Origin: Piromyces finnis
Lineage: Eukaryota; Neocallimastigomycota; Neocallimastigomycetes; Neocallimastigales; Neocallimastigaceae
DNA: 64,000 nucleotides
Direction: 5' to 3'
NCBI GenBank assembly: GCA_002104945.1
Contig: MCFH01000008.1
Coordinates: 62,001-126,000, forward strand
Positions within the stretch are counted from its first letter, which is position 1, and each line of letters opens with the position of its first letter. The notes beneath the pieces are model-generated. The model saw only the letters and a program-made list of their open reading frames with translations, had not been told where the DNA came from and ran no database searches. Below are positions 28,101-42,491 of the stretch, piece after piece. Position numbers and translations under genes: made by a program.

Positions 28101-31100
28101 ATTAAAATAACACAAATTATACTTTAATTGTCCAGCTATTATCAGTATTATTAATAATTGGAATTTTTTGAACAATTTCTTTTCTTGATGGTGCATTAAA
28201 CTCTAATTTAGCTTTTTTTCCTTCAGGAATAGCAGTGCAATTAATTAAAAATACTCTTATATCATCATGTTCTTTATTTTTAACTACAATAAAACATGAA
28301 TATTTTCCTGAAAACTTTTTTTTAATAAAGATTATATAGTAATTTTATTATTGAATCCATTAATTAGTTGATTTTTTTTTTGATTTCATTTATATTAAGT
28401 ATTTCTTAAAAATATATTTCACTATTAATTACCTCTGGAGTAAATGAGATTGGAATGTCAAATCCGTCATTCTGTATATTTTTCATAGTTGTAGTTGTAT
28501 CAATACTAAATGATAATTCTTTAGGACCTGAAAAGTATTCTGATGAATATTCAATCTAATTGATTATTTTTATATAATGGAGTATTTTTTAATAAACTAA
28601 TGTATAACTTTTAATAATTATTAATTATTTTTATTTTATAAATAAAAATTACTATATATGAATATCCATTATTATCTTCACTAATTTGTTCATCAATATA
28701 TCTTTCATCAGACTCAAAATCTAATTGCTTTATTATATAATCCTTATTTTCATTATTAAATGGTACATTAATAATCTTCCGAAGTGTTTTGCCAGTTCTA
28801 CATGTCCAATTGAATACTTCTGAAGGAAGAGGATAAATGGTTTTTCCTTCAATTTTATACATGAATTCTCCAATCTTCTCATTTATAAAATGAACAATAC
28901 AATTATATGTTCCCAACTTAACATTAAAATAAAAAAATAATATATTAATATGAAATACATACTAAATATTAAATATTTTGAAAGATTGCTAATTTTTTAT
29001 AATAATGATCGTTAAATTGTTATTACTTTAATTGGTAAAAATAAAACATTAAAAGTTGTGGGTTTATTTGGGAGTAGTTTTATTTCAGTTTTTGTTAATT
29101 TAAAAGATTTACATGTCGAGTATTCGTTTTCACTCTTTTATTTAATAAATATAATAAAGTATAAATAAAAAAACAAATTAGAAAAATAATTGAATTTTAT
29201 TAATTATACTATATAAATTTATTTACCACTTCTTCATATAGAATAACTTTAAATACACCTTCAATATCATACGGATTCTTTATTTCCATATTAACTGAAA
29301 ATGGTGGATTTTTAAATAATGGACTTTCAATATAAATTGTGTTTTCTAATGTAACTTCAGTGATATTTGATACTAGTCTATAATTAATTGATGTCACATG
29401 ATTAAAACTAATAATTTTTGGTATAAATCTTATTAGGGAAGATACACGTTTTGAAAACTTTCCAATAAAATCAATATTAATATTTCTAGATGCCTATTCA
29501 ATATAAAGAATATTTATTAGTTATTTTTTAATGTTTTATTTTGAAAAAATATATTTCAACTATACTATATATTAATATATTAATATTAATATTATTACTT
29601 TTTCTTTTAGATATAAGGAATTATCTTCTAAATCTAATTTAAAATCTAATGACCCACTTTGAATTACGGAATATTGCATTTCTTGGTTACTATTGTTGAG
29701 TATTTCAATAGTTTTCGATTGAGGTTCTCTTAATTTTCCTGTAAATTCTATTGTTTGGATTTTTGATAAACTTGGTAATAATTGATATAAAAATGCAAGT
29801 AATAGCAATATTTCTGTATTTTTTATTTAAAAATTAATAAATAAGAAAAAAATTTCATTAATATCAATGGTAAAAGTCAAAAAAAAATTACAGAATTTTT
29901 ATTACCATAAATATTTCCTAAAATAACTTTTCCAACTGATATCTTTGGATAATTAGTGCATAGTAATTCATCTAATACTTTAATAAAGATTTTTGAATTT
30001 CTTTCATGATAATTTTGAGATTGGGATTTTTTATTTATATCTGCAAAAGGTATTTTTAAAGATGGAATATATGAACATAATAAATCTGATAATATTGAAA
30101 AATTCTGGAAATTTTTATTAATTAAACATGTATATGAAAATTCATTATTTTCATTTTCTATTTTCTATTTATATAAAAAAAATAATATCAGTGAAGAGTA
30201 TAATCATTAGTATTGTATTTTAAATTGATTTTTATCAGATATATTTAGTTTATGTTAACCTTATCAACCCGAGCTTTAACCCAACTAAATAAAATATGTT
30301 CAGATACAGAATATATATTGTCATGATTCATTAATTCTTCAATTGTATTTGATATATTTCTTATATCTGTATTAGTGAAACTCAAATATTGTTTTAACGT
30401 AACATTTTTTAATATGAATACATTAATAATTTGGAATAATATCGTAACCCATACTTCCTTAGATATTACTTCAAAATTTTCTCTACATTCACAATAATAT
30501 TTTTTTGCTTCACAATTTAATGACATCAATGGTTTATTATGCTATTTTTAAAAATTAAGGATGAATAATGATATATTTCATTATAAATACATTTTAAAAT
30601 TATTGAAAAAGCTAATATTACATATATATATAAAGTTAATATATACTTACCTTATCCTTTATTATTTCATCTTGTAACATAATAAAGTTTTCTTTTGATA
30701 AAAGATATAATGGATTAACATTACTAACTAATGCTCCCCATAATTTCAAATTATTGATAATTTCTTGATATTGTTTATAATATAACATAACTCTTTCTTT
30801 ATGTTCTTTATATTGAAAATTCAAAATTAAATATTAAAATATTAATTAATCAATAGTACTTATTATTGTTTTTATTTATTTTATTTTATTCTATTTAAAA
30901 CATTAATACTAAATCTTACTATAGCTTCTATTGATTGAAACTCTTTTAACTTTATTTTTTTTAGAACCACATAAATCATCTATTATTTCAATTAAAGGTT
31001 CTCCATGATTTTCTACAAAACATTTTGGAAATGAGTCTTCAGTAATATTCTAATATAAAAAAAATACATTATTTAATAATTTAAACTAATAAATAAAGAT

Positions 31101-34100
31101 ATATAAATATAATGATATAAATATTTACATAAGAAGTATTATTTGAAAGCCATCTAGTTGCAACATCTGCTAAATCATCTAGATAATTATTATATTCTTC
31201 TATTGTATTTTCGTTTAATATTATTCCATTTGGTGTAAAAAATAAAGTATTCGTTGATAATAATCTTAATCTTTTTTTATTTTCATTTATAATTTCTATT
31301 GGAGTTTTCTTTTCTTCTTTTTCCTTATCTAATTTTAATGTTTCGTTATTTATTTCACCCTCTTCTTGGCGTTTAGTAAATTCAAGATTCCAAAGATAAG
31401 AAAATAGAGTAAAACAAGAGTTACTACTTGTTCCATAAATTGGAAGATAATATATTGTTGAATTTGGTATATCTTCTGAAAATTCAATAACAGATGAAAA
31501 AGAAATTGGATTTACCTTCTTATTTATAGATACAAATTGAAGTATTACGTTAAGTTTTTCTCCTGAAGATTTTAATAATCTTCCTTCAGGGAAATATATA
31601 TCGATTAGACCAACCTGTTCTAAAGTACTATTTTGAATTTTACTTTTCAATTCATTTCGATTACAACCAAAATTAATTATATTAAAAGTGACAACTGAAA
31701 CCTCGTTAAACGGAACAACAGGGAAATATAATTCAGGAGGGTCAAATAATATATATGGTTTAACACTATTTCCATTTAATGTTAAGCATATTACATTGTT
31801 GTAATCATCAGTTCCAAAATAAATACTAACATTTTCACTAAAGTTTCCTACAATTGTTGGTTTAAAAAATATCCTTAATTTAAATTTCTTATTTACATTT
31901 ATTTTTCCCGAGGTATCAGAAAATGAAAAAACATTTTCATTTTGGGATTTTTTAGTGAATTCTAGTTTCCACTTAATTGGATTTTCACTTTGATTTGTCA
32001 TTTCTATATCTTCAAAATTTTCCGAAATATATGATTCATTATAAATCTCTCTTATGATACTATTTTCAAAGTATACTTTTAATTTTGATAATGCCAATGG
32101 AGATACAATGGATTCAGCTAAAACTGGAATATATAATTTTTCATTTTTATCCATAGTTTGAATTGGAATATCAAATTTATAAGAGCATACTTTTTCTGGT
32201 TTATATATAATTTGGAAATTAAGTCTTTCACCTGGTGCAATATCAATTAAATATAAATTAGATTTTATAGATGCATCATATGTAAAATTTTCCATATTAT
32301 TAAAATAATTTATAAGATCCGACATTTGAGGTAATTCCCGAATTCCACTATATTTATAATAGCATTCGTATATTCCATTTAATATATTTTTATTCATGAC
32401 TTCATATGGTGTTAAAAATTTCATTGCTTTACCATACTTTATTTCAAATTCTGGATATTTTCTTAAATCTATTAACAGAGTACTGGTGGCACGTGTCGAA
32501 TTATATAATATAACATCCCCACTAAATGAATTTCCTATTATAGTTTTTAATTTAAATTCACATTCTGATTTTTTAATTTCAATATTTTGAGAAACGCATT
32601 CATATTTTATTGGAATCTTAATATTTTTTCCTTCGCCAAATATAATTACGTTAATGGCATCTTCCCTAACTCCAATTTTTGTTGGATTTACCCACATCTT
32701 CAATTCTAAAATACTGTTAGCTTCAATAACACCATATTTATTTTCGATAAAAATATCTGTATTATCATATGGTTTTATACAATAAAATGAAGGACTATTT
32801 CCTTTATTACTTATTTTAATAACTTTAAAATTTTGATTTAAAAATAATGCTTGATGGTTATCATAATTAAAGCAATTAAATGAAAATGTCTTTTTTGGAT
32901 TTGATTTATTAAGAACTCCAAAATCAAATAGGACTGTTTTTGAAGCTTGAGTTAAATTACATTTTGAATTTGAATAATAGGAATTGCATTTAATTCCTAC
33001 TGAATCAATTATCGTATCCGTATTGTAATCAATTGTATTTAATATTAAAGTATGTTCATTTTTATTTTTTATACTTGGGAAATATTTTATTAATACTGTT
33101 ATAGAACTATTTTTTTTAATTACACCTTCTATATTTTCAAGATAAAATATACCATTATAATTTATAAGTTTATATACATCAGGAATTTTATTACTCAATA
33201 ATGTATTATCATTATCATTACTACTAATATTATTATTTTGTATTAAACTCCATGAATATTTAACATCAAAATTGCCATTATTTTTTAAAGTTACTGTTTT
33301 TTCTTTATATGGCAAATCAATATTGAAATTTTGAAGCTTTTCTTCAGTATCCGCTGGTGATAATAATTCATTTTTACTTATGTTAATATTTCTATCTATT
33401 TCTATCTCACACTCTGATGTAGTTCCATTACTAATAACATTAAAATCAATATTAAAATTCAAAGTATTTACATCTATTTCTATTTTTGGTGGTAAAACAC
33501 TGGCATTCACAGGTATTGAATAAAGGTATCTATTACAGATACTATATTCTAAATTTAATAAATAATTTCCAGGAACATCTGATTTAAAAATAATCTCAAA
33601 TCCCCCTATATCCATTGGTGATATTGAACGTTCACTGGGTTCAATTGAAACATTCTCTAATTCTGTATTATCAAACTTTATATGTATTGGTATTTTATTT
33701 ATTGTACCATTTAATATATTTAGAGGGAATCGATTCACTGAATGACATGAAATTTCTCCGAAATCAATTGTCTTTGTAGATGAAAAAATCATAATTAAAT
33801 CATATGTTGTTAATTCTACATTATTAACCTGATCTACTGATAGATTGCATGGAATACTTGGATTGATAACGATTGATTTACTTAATTTATTAAATAAATC
33901 CGAATATTTATGAAAGTTATTAAATAATAGCATTTCAAATTCCGAGGACTCTTTGTGAATTTGACTTTTTATTTTCTTTTCATGTTTATATTTATCATCT
34001 AAAACAAAGTTTTTTCCATTTTTTTCATTATATATAATAGGTTCTGGAGGCATTAATCCATTAGTTATATCTATTTTTGAATAATCTTCATGAATTCCAA

Positions 34101-36493
34101 AATTTTTACATATATTAAAAAAGTCATTATTATTGAATAATTTTAAATTTTTCTTCAACTCTCTATTATTGTAACACATTCTTATGTACATATCATATAA
34201 CTTTCTATGTTGAACATGTGAAGTTCTTTCTGGATTTTCAATTTGTCTTGGACCACATAATCTAAGTTCTTCATAAATATAAGTTTTATTAATTTCTTCA
34301 ATATGTTTATTATGATACATATCTTCAGGGAATCTACAATTTTCGTTATCGACTGATTCGCTTGATCCCTGTACTTTAATATTTAAAATTTCAAGAATAT
34401 CTTTTTTATTTAGATTTGGGGGTATATATGTATCTACACTTTTATTGAAAAATAATATTTCTATTTTCTTTCTAAAAGTTCCAAATTGATTTGGTTTAAA
34501 AGTAACATCAAATTCACCAATTTCTTCTGGTTTTAACACACCTTGACTCGGCTTTATTTTGAAATGAGCTATTTGTTTTATGTAGAATGATAATGGTAGT
34601 GTTTTTGATCGATTAGTAATCTTTAATTTTTTTACAGACTCGAAATGAAGAGGTGTTGGAGTAAATTCAAATAATGTATTTGAAACAAAAATTGACGTTG
34701 GATGTGCTATAAAATAAAAAAATAAGCATTATTATAAAAAAAATAATATCGATATTAATGATGATAACTGAGTAAAAAATATATAACTTTTTTTATTAAA
34801 TTATAAAAAATTAGTATATAAGTTGTATTTTTTTATAATTAACACTATTGACATAGAAAATTGTATATTAAAAGAAAAAAAGAATTAAAAGTAATTAAAA
34901 ATAAGTTATACCTTCTCCACTTAATTGGAAATTAACAGGGTAATATTCAGGTTTATTATTATCAGCATTTTCAATTTTTAAAGTTAAATTTGTAACATAT
35001 TTCTTTGATGGATATACTGGTCTAATAGATTTAAAACCTTTTATAATTGGAGGTAATGTTGGTGCAAAATTAAATTTTATAGGAAATAGTTGGTTTGGTT
35101 TGATAATACCTTCATGTGGAGTCATGGTAATACATGTTTTTAATTCTTTTTCACTAAATATTTCATTTTGAAAATCAAAAACTTTTTTGGGAGGAAGTAA
35201 TGGTGTTAATGCATTTGAATTAATTATAGAATATTTTATTTCCTGTTTATCATTATTATATATATATGCCTTAATTTCATGTTTTTGAGAATAATAAATA
35301 GATTTAAAGTTTATGTCTTGAATATTTAGTTCTTCTTTATTATGGTCTAGTATTGTTAAGGAGTGCTTTAAAATATCGGCATGAACAATTATTGTTTTCA
35401 CTTTATTTTGGTTTGAATTATTATTACTAAATTTAAATGCTGTACTTAAGCGATTAACTTCTTCCTCAATATTTATATATAATGTTTCATTTAATGTTCC
35501 TTCAATGCATGGTAGTAATTGTATTGTTATTTCTATTGAATTTTCATTTTTTACTGATGGGATAATATAATATGATTTATTCAAATTATCCAATGGATCT
35601 AAAATTCCAGTAGTAGGGAAAACCTTTATTGGTGCACTTTCATCATAGTTTATTGTAAATTTTGTTCTAACCTTTCCTGAATTTGTTATTGTAAACGTTT
35701 TCACTATTGCCCATTTCCAATCCTCATCTGAATATTTATCTTCCTTTAATTGAATTGACTGTGGAATATTACTTATACTTTGTGTTTTTACAGAATTAAT
35801 ATTTGATTTATCAGTCGTTGAAGGTAAACTTTTAAGACTTGGCTGAAATTTAAATGATTGATTACTGTGTGATAATAATTTAGAAGAACAAGAAAGTGGT
35901 ATTTCATTCTTTTCTTCTAATGGAACACACATTTGTTTTCCAAAATCTATATATTCGGTAAATATTAATTGGGGTTCAGGTGGATATGCCTTAATTGGAA
36001 CTTTTATTGAATAATTATAATTCATTATAATAGCAAGTTCATCTTGATACCATAAATTATCTAGTGTTTTTTTTTCATTAAAACTGTCAGCGTTACTTAT
36101 ACATGACATAGATGACTTTGATACAACAGGAATAAATAAGTCTAATTTTATTTTTACTGAAAGTCCAGGAGCTAATTCAAAACCCTGAATATATTTTTTA
36201 CAACTTTCATGAATTGTTAAATAAGAATTTTCTGGTGGTTTTAACAGTAATTTTTGAATTTCTCTAGATGAATTTGATATTTTTATTGATAAGGGATAAT
36301 GTGTTTCCACTTCAAAATCAAAAATGTTAATTTCCTTAGGTTCTACCCTTAAATCAGACGCATATTTATTATCTTTATTATTTAAAGTAATAACATGGAA
36401 GTTGCTTTTTAATAATTGATTTTCTTCCATTTTTAAAATTTTATCATCACCATCATATTCTATATCAGGTAGTATATCTAAATTTTGCAACAT
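25129..36493 (-). CDS. CFAP47: Cilia- and flagella-associated protein 47 (CFAP47), complete
   Basis: Twenty-one exons: 36493-34912, 34706-31129, 31049-30920, 30805-30651, 30541-30260, 30164-29906, 29813-29599, 29493-29227, 29134-29027, 28916-28653, 28555-28433, 28314-28123, 28039-27809, 27691-27470, 27392-27185, 27085-26946, 26844-26431, 26332-26186, 26110-25856, 25768-25400, 25311-25129. Joined frame: 3107 residues, close to human CFAP47 (~3190). The protein is a chain of MSP/ASH-type immunoglobulin-like domains, seen as repeated Y.P...G.....F.N (KPEEIGEFDVTFKP; PTIVGNFSENVSIYFG; IPISFTPE). A calponin-homology-like segment lies at ~1816-2010 (SKEVWVTILFQIINVFIL, NIYSVSEHILFSWV, LLLLAFLYQLLPSL). 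The end carries the family's SGGRWKYNLHVI, PEFSIQPEYGQLVP and SWSYLVRGVPPKI. CFAP47 is an axonemal central-apparatus/manchette protein required for flagellar structure. HYDIN and DLEC1 share ASH domains, but the CH position and C-terminus favour CFAP47. The ATG follows an in-frame stop 15 nt upstream. Confidence 0.88.
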
Positions 36494-36572
36494 TTTAAAA
36501 GTGTCTTATATCATTTATATGTTTCAAAAAAACAGGTATATACAATTAAATATTTTACTTCTATGTTTATTT

Positions 36573-36592
36573 ATTACTACTACTACTACTAC

Positions 36593-36634
<42 letters not shown>
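36573..36634. repeat. ACT then ATT compound microsatellite
   Basis: About six ACT units turn directly into about fourteen ATT/TTA units. This is the same ACT-to-AAT/ATT type of junction as in the BRF-like coding repeat, but here it is intergenic. Confidence 0.9.
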
Positions 36635-36637
<3 letters not shown>

Positions 36638-37235
36638 AATTTGTATAATAATACAAATAATGACTTTTCTTCAGAAAATCTTATATTCTCGATTTTTATA
36701 TTTAATCTCAACAACACATTAATTAATCAAATTATTAATATGTTATGTGTTTTATATATATATATTTTCCTTTTTCTTTTTCTTATTTAAATTATTATTT
36801 TCTATTGTAACATCCGAAAAAAAAAAAAAAGTTAAGTGGTTTGTATTTTTTAAAGAAAATAATAAAATAAAATAAAAAAAAAAAGAAATATTCAAAATAT
36901 AATTTCAATATAAATAAAATTTATATTTATTTACACCTTCATTTACATTCTTAATTAATACTATTTTTTGTTGTTTTTTAAAATAAAGTATATAATAAAG
37001 TATATAATAATGTTAATATATTATATAATAAAAAATGAACAAAGTTTTTAAAATTTGGAAAAATAAACTTTTGAAAAAAAAAATTTATATCTAAAATATT
37101 TTATAAAATATTTTATAAATTTGTTCTTCTGATATTATTATAAAAAAGAAAGTTAAATAACTAATGTTATAGTTACATAATTATAATAATTGCATTATGA
37201 TTTAAAATGAAGAATCATTGCGAACATAATAAAGA

Positions 37236-37340
37236 AAAATGCCTATTTATTTATCTATTTATTTATTTATCTATTTATTTATTCATTTATTTAATTTATT
37301 CATTTATCTATTTATTTATTTATTCATTCATTTATTTTAT
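37236..37340. repeat. Degenerate TTTA/TCTA/TTCA tetranucleotide array
   Basis: About 100 bases of mixed tetranucleotide units (TTTA, TCTA, TTCA) with one phase shift, upstream of MRE11. Confidence 0.85.
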
Positions 37341-38594
37341 GTATGCTTAACCTACTTTAATCAAACTACAATTTTTAATTTCAATGAATGAATTTTTATT
37401 AACGAAACAGCTTTGCATGTATATAATTATAGTTGTTAAATAAAATCTAAAAAAAATAAGTAAAATTATATGGAAAAATAATTCTTTTTTTTTTGAAATT
37501 TAAATAATAAAATATTTTAAAGAGTTTTTTTTTTTTTTTTTTTACTATTATTATTGTTATTTATTTAATGACATTTCAACAGAAAATATATATATTAAAA
37601 TTTTGTATTATTAAATGATAAATCTAAATTGTGATAAATGTAATCACGATTTTATTTTTAATTATATTAGATAGATACTGTTATTTAAAAAATATGGAAA
37701 TATTATTCATTATATTCTATATTTATTTAAATAATTAATAGGTTTAAAAAAAAATAATAATAATTTTAAATTTTGAATTGATAATACATTTCCTCAAAAT
37801 ATATATTTTAATAATATTGTAAATCAGTGATAATTTATACTAAATATTAAAAAGTAATGATAATAAGTATGATTAAAATTATTTAATAGATGATTAGTAT
37901 TATCAATATAACTATTATTTTGTTTCATTATACTAAAAGAATGAAGCGTTGACTTTTAACATTAATCTTTAAATGAATTCAAAACCAAAGCGAACTTTTT
38001 TGTTAAAAAAATAATTTTTAAAATTTGAGTTTTTTTAAATTTTAATTGTTAATATTTCCATTTATTAATCTAACCAATAATTTTTCAAAAATCTCATTAT
38101 AATTAAAAATTTCATCATTTTTTATATCATTAATTTGTGAGTTTCATACTAAATTTAAAAAAGTAAATTTCATAATCTTTTTTAAAGCTATTAGGATGAA
38201 TACATTTAATAATAACAATAATAATACAAAAGAAAATTTATCATATATTTAAAAGTAAATATTAATATCAAAAAATATTATGTAGTTGACTCCTTCTACC
38301 ATTTCTTCAGATTTACTAGATTTCAAATTAATTATTTATAGAATTGAATATTTTAAATAAATTTTAAATAAATAGTATTATATAACACTATGAATGAATA
38401 CTTTAATTAATAAAAGGAAATTAATTATATTAAGATAAATAAAAAAAGATATAATTTTTGTTATCATTAATATTATTGGTGTTAATCCAAAATATAAAAC
38501 AAATATTTGTAAATAAAATTTCCAATTTAATGAAATTTCATTAAATTTTTATTTTTTTTTTTAAATTATATTTTTAAAAATTAGATATAATATA

Positions 38595-41500
38595 ATGGAT
38601 GAAATAGCAAGTAATGAAATTGTAACTGATGATGATGTTATCTCAATTTTAATTGCAACAGATAACCATTTAGGATATATGGAAAGGGATCCATTACGTT
38701 CTAATGATTCTTTTCAAACTTTCGAAGAAATTTTACTATATGCAAAAAAATATAATGTAATTTTAAATATAAATTTCTTAAAATAATTATTTTAAAAAAG
38801 TCTATTCAATATATAAATATAATGTTTTATACAAGGTCGATATGATGTTACTTGGTGGTGATTTATTTCATGATAACAAGCCTTCGAGAAAAACATTATA
38901 TAATACTATTGCTTTATTAAGACAACATTGTATGGGGGATAAACCATGTCAATTAGAATTTTTAAGTGACCAAAAAAGAAATTTCACAAGTTTGTTAGTA
39001 ATTTTACTCTATTATTTATATTACATAATGTTTTAGTTTAAAAATGAATATAGATATGCATTTATACATTTATCAACAATTACATATATGCATTATTATA
39101 TATAATAAATCTTAAAATTATATATATATTTTATATCTATTAGTTTTCCTATTGTAAATTATGAAGATCCTAATTTAAATATTAGTCTACCAATATTTTC
39201 TATACATGGAAATCATGATGATCCTTCAGGAGTAAATAAATGCATTGTTGATAAATCTAATAGAATTTATAGGATAAGTTAAGATGTCTAATAAAATCCT
39301 GATATTATATATTTAAATAATGATAGGATGGAAATTTATGCGCATTAGATGTTTTAAGCGCATCTGGTCTAATAAATTATTTTGGTAAATCTAATCAAGT
39401 TGATAATATAGAAATATCACCAATACTACTAAAAAAAGGCAAAACAAGATTAGCATTATATGGTTTAGGAAACATACGAGATGAACGTCTATATCGTACA
39501 TTTTTAAGAAAAAATGTGAAAATGCTAAGACCAAAGCAAAATATGGATGAATGGTTTAATCTTTTTGTACTTCATCAAAATAGGTATTTTTAGTTTTATG
39601 AATTATACATATTGATGCTTCTAGAATTCTAATCATTATATTAAATATATAATAATAGAGTTTCACATAACCCTAAAAATTATATACCTGAAACATTTGT
39701 AAATGATTTTATTGATTTAATATTATGGGGTCATGAGCATGAATGTTTAATTGACTTATCAAAAAATGAGGTTAAAAATTTTTATATTACTCAACCCGGT
39801 TCATCGGTGGCAACTTCTTTGTGTGAAGGAGAATCTAAAACAAAGTTAATAAAATACTTTTTCTATATACTATATTATATTTATAATCCTATTTATATAT
39901 ATATATAAATATTTATATTAATATCTTTTCATTAATTTCAATAGACATATTGGTATACTAAGAATAAAACAAAAACAATTTGAAATAGAAAAAATTAAAT
40001 TAAAATCAGTTAGACCATTTTTAATGGCTGATATATGTCTTCAAGAGAATTTAAGCAATGAACGTGATCCTACCGTAATAACAAATTATTTAATTCAAAA
40101 AGTAAAAAAAAAAAAAAAGCTTTTTCAATAAAAATTTTTATCTATTTTTTTTTATTATTAATCTTTATAAATTATTTAAATATTATATTATATGGCATAT
40201 TTAAAATAATTCAAAGGTTGAAGAATTAGAAAAGAAAGCAATAGATGATTGGAAAGAAAACAATCCGGATCTTTCATCAAAAATGAATTGTCCAAGACCT
40301 TTAATTAGATTAAGAGTAAATATAACGACTGTTATTTATTTTTTATATAATTTATTATTAATAAACAATTGATAAATATATAATTTAATATTTAGGTTGA
40401 ATATAGTGGTGGCTACCCAACTTTTAATCCTCATAAATTTGGACAAAGATTTGTTAACAGAATTGCTAATCCAAATGATATTCTTCATTTTTACAGGAAA
40501 AAAGCCGTCGCTAAACTCAATTCATGTATTTAATATATACAAATAAATATATTTCAGTATGATGAATTTAATAAAAAATTTTATATAATATTTTTCTTAT
40601 TATATATGTTAGCGACAGAAAATGACGTTTCATTTTTACCAGAAAAATTAGAAAATACCAAAATCGAAACATTAATTGATGAATTTTTACAAATTAAAAA
40701 TCTAGAAATTTTGAATGAAAAAGAATTAGGGAGTGCGGTTAAAACATATATTGAAAAAGATGAAAAAGATGCAATTAAAGAGTAATATATTACATCAACT
40801 TAATATAATTACTATTATATATTAAAACGAATCACTATTAATATTAATAAATTAAATATTTTAAAGATATGTAGATAAATATTTAAATGATATTTGTAAA
40901 GAAGTGAAACAAAATTGCAACACAAATAATATAAATATACTAAATGAGCAGGTAATCACTTTTAATCCATATCCTATTAATATTTACTATTGAATTCTCA
41001 ATTTATTTATTTATTTATCTATTATCTATTTATTTAAATAATACTAATATAAAATATTTAGATTGAAAATGTAAAAAAGATAAAGAAAGAAAAATATAAT
41101 TCTGTAGATAATTCATTAAATATTTTTTCAAGCTTTAATAATAGCACAATTAATGATGATAAAAATGAAATAGAAATAAAAGATGTTAAAGTAAAAAAAT
41201 CATCAACTGTAAGTATTAAAATAAATATTCATGATTGATTATAATAATACTAAATGGTTATTTTTATATCACAAAAGAAAAAATTAAATACAAGAAAGGC
41301 AAGTAAACAAAAAATAATTGAAGAGGAAGAGGAGGAGGAAGATAATGATTTATTTAAAATGGATGAAGATGAAAATAACGAATTTGAAGAAGAAAAAAAA
41401 CCAAATAGAAAAAGAACAAGCCAAAGAAAAACTAAAAAAAGTTACAATGATAATATTAATTTAATTAATATTGATAGCGATGATGATGATGATGACGACG

Positions 41501-42491
41501 ATGATGATGACGATGACGATGATATCGAAATAACAAAGAAAGAAAATAAACAAAAAAATAAAAAGGTACGTACATCAAATATCAAAAAAGAGGAAAATAA
41601 TGAAAATGAAATTTCGAAAAGAAAATCCACCAAAAGAAATAAAAGAACAAAGAGTGTATCAACTGTAGAAGATGATGATGAAAATGAAAAGGTTGATAAA
41701 AAAATAACAAGAAGAAAAAGTAAAAAAACAAAAAGCATTGAAATGGAAGAAGAAGAAGAAGAAGAACGAAGTAATAATGAAAATTCAACACCAAAAAAAG
41801 GAATAAATAAAAATAGTGAAGAGGAAGACGATTTATTTAAATTTGTTGATGATATTGATACTGATATGATTGATATTTTAGCTTTAACAAAAGAAAATGA
41901 AATGGGAAAGACCGCATATACAATGCCTGAAGTAGATACAGAAATAAGTGGAAATAAAAATAATAATAGTATTATTAAAAAGGAACCAAAGACTCCTAAA
42001 AAAGAAACAAAACGAAAATTGGATGTAAGTTTTTTCTTAAGATAAACATTAAAATTTAATATAATTTAAAGTAATTTTATTAATAACAAGTATTATTTAT
42101 ATATAGTCTATTTCATTAGATGAACAAAGTACAGCTGTGTTTGATTCAAATATTACATATATAAACACATTAACAAGTAAAGAAAATGAAATTAAAACGC
42201 AAGGTCGAAAAACAAGAAAATTACCTTCAATATTTGGGTAATTTTTATTAAAATTTGTATAACATTTTTAATTTTACTTTATACCCATATATATATTCTA
42301 ACATATTCTATTCAATATTTTTTGTTTTTATTACTAATATAAAATTTTTTATAATAATAATTTTAAAAATAAATAAAAAAAAAAGGCAATCCAGTCAGCC
42401 CGCTGCAAAAAGAACTCGTACAACAAAAAAAACGGCAACAAAAGAATTTCATCAATCACAATTAGATTTTAGTATAAAACCTAAAAAATAA
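38595..42491 (+). CDS. MRE11: Double-strand break repair nuclease MRE11
   Basis: Fourteen exons: 38595-38756, 38836-38993, 39144-39231, 39327-39583, 39659-39844, 39945-40101, 40217-40315, 40396-40525, 40613-40781, 40867-40951, 41062-41208, 41278-42024, 42107-42237, 42386-42491. Joined: 873 residues. MRE11 is the Mn-dependent nuclease of the MRE11-RAD50-NBS1 complex, resecting DNA ends and signalling breaks. All phosphoesterase motifs are present: TDNHLGY (D23, H25), [11 protein letters not shown] (D63), [10 protein letters not shown] (N130, H131), LHQN (H219) and WGHEHEC (H247, H249). The capping domain follows with LVYSGG-type [19 protein letters not shown] and the [13 protein letters not shown] segment. 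Residues from ~470 are a Lys/Glu/Asp-rich disordered tail with a run of ~15 Asp encoded at ~41478-41522. The last exon is basic ([14 protein letters not shown]), a likely DNA-binding or nuclear-import end. Introns 2 and 5 use GTTAGT and GTTAAT donors. Tandem with SNAPC3, 332 bp downstream. Confidence 0.95.

Larger units (their letters stand above)
36494..38594. other. Divergent intergenic region, 2.10 kb
   Basis: Between the CFAP47 and MRE11 starts. It contains an ACT/ATT array (36573-36634), a degenerate TTTA/TCTA/TTCA array (37236-37340) and long T-runs (37525-37543). No gene is seen; both promoters should lie here. Confidence 0.6.
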
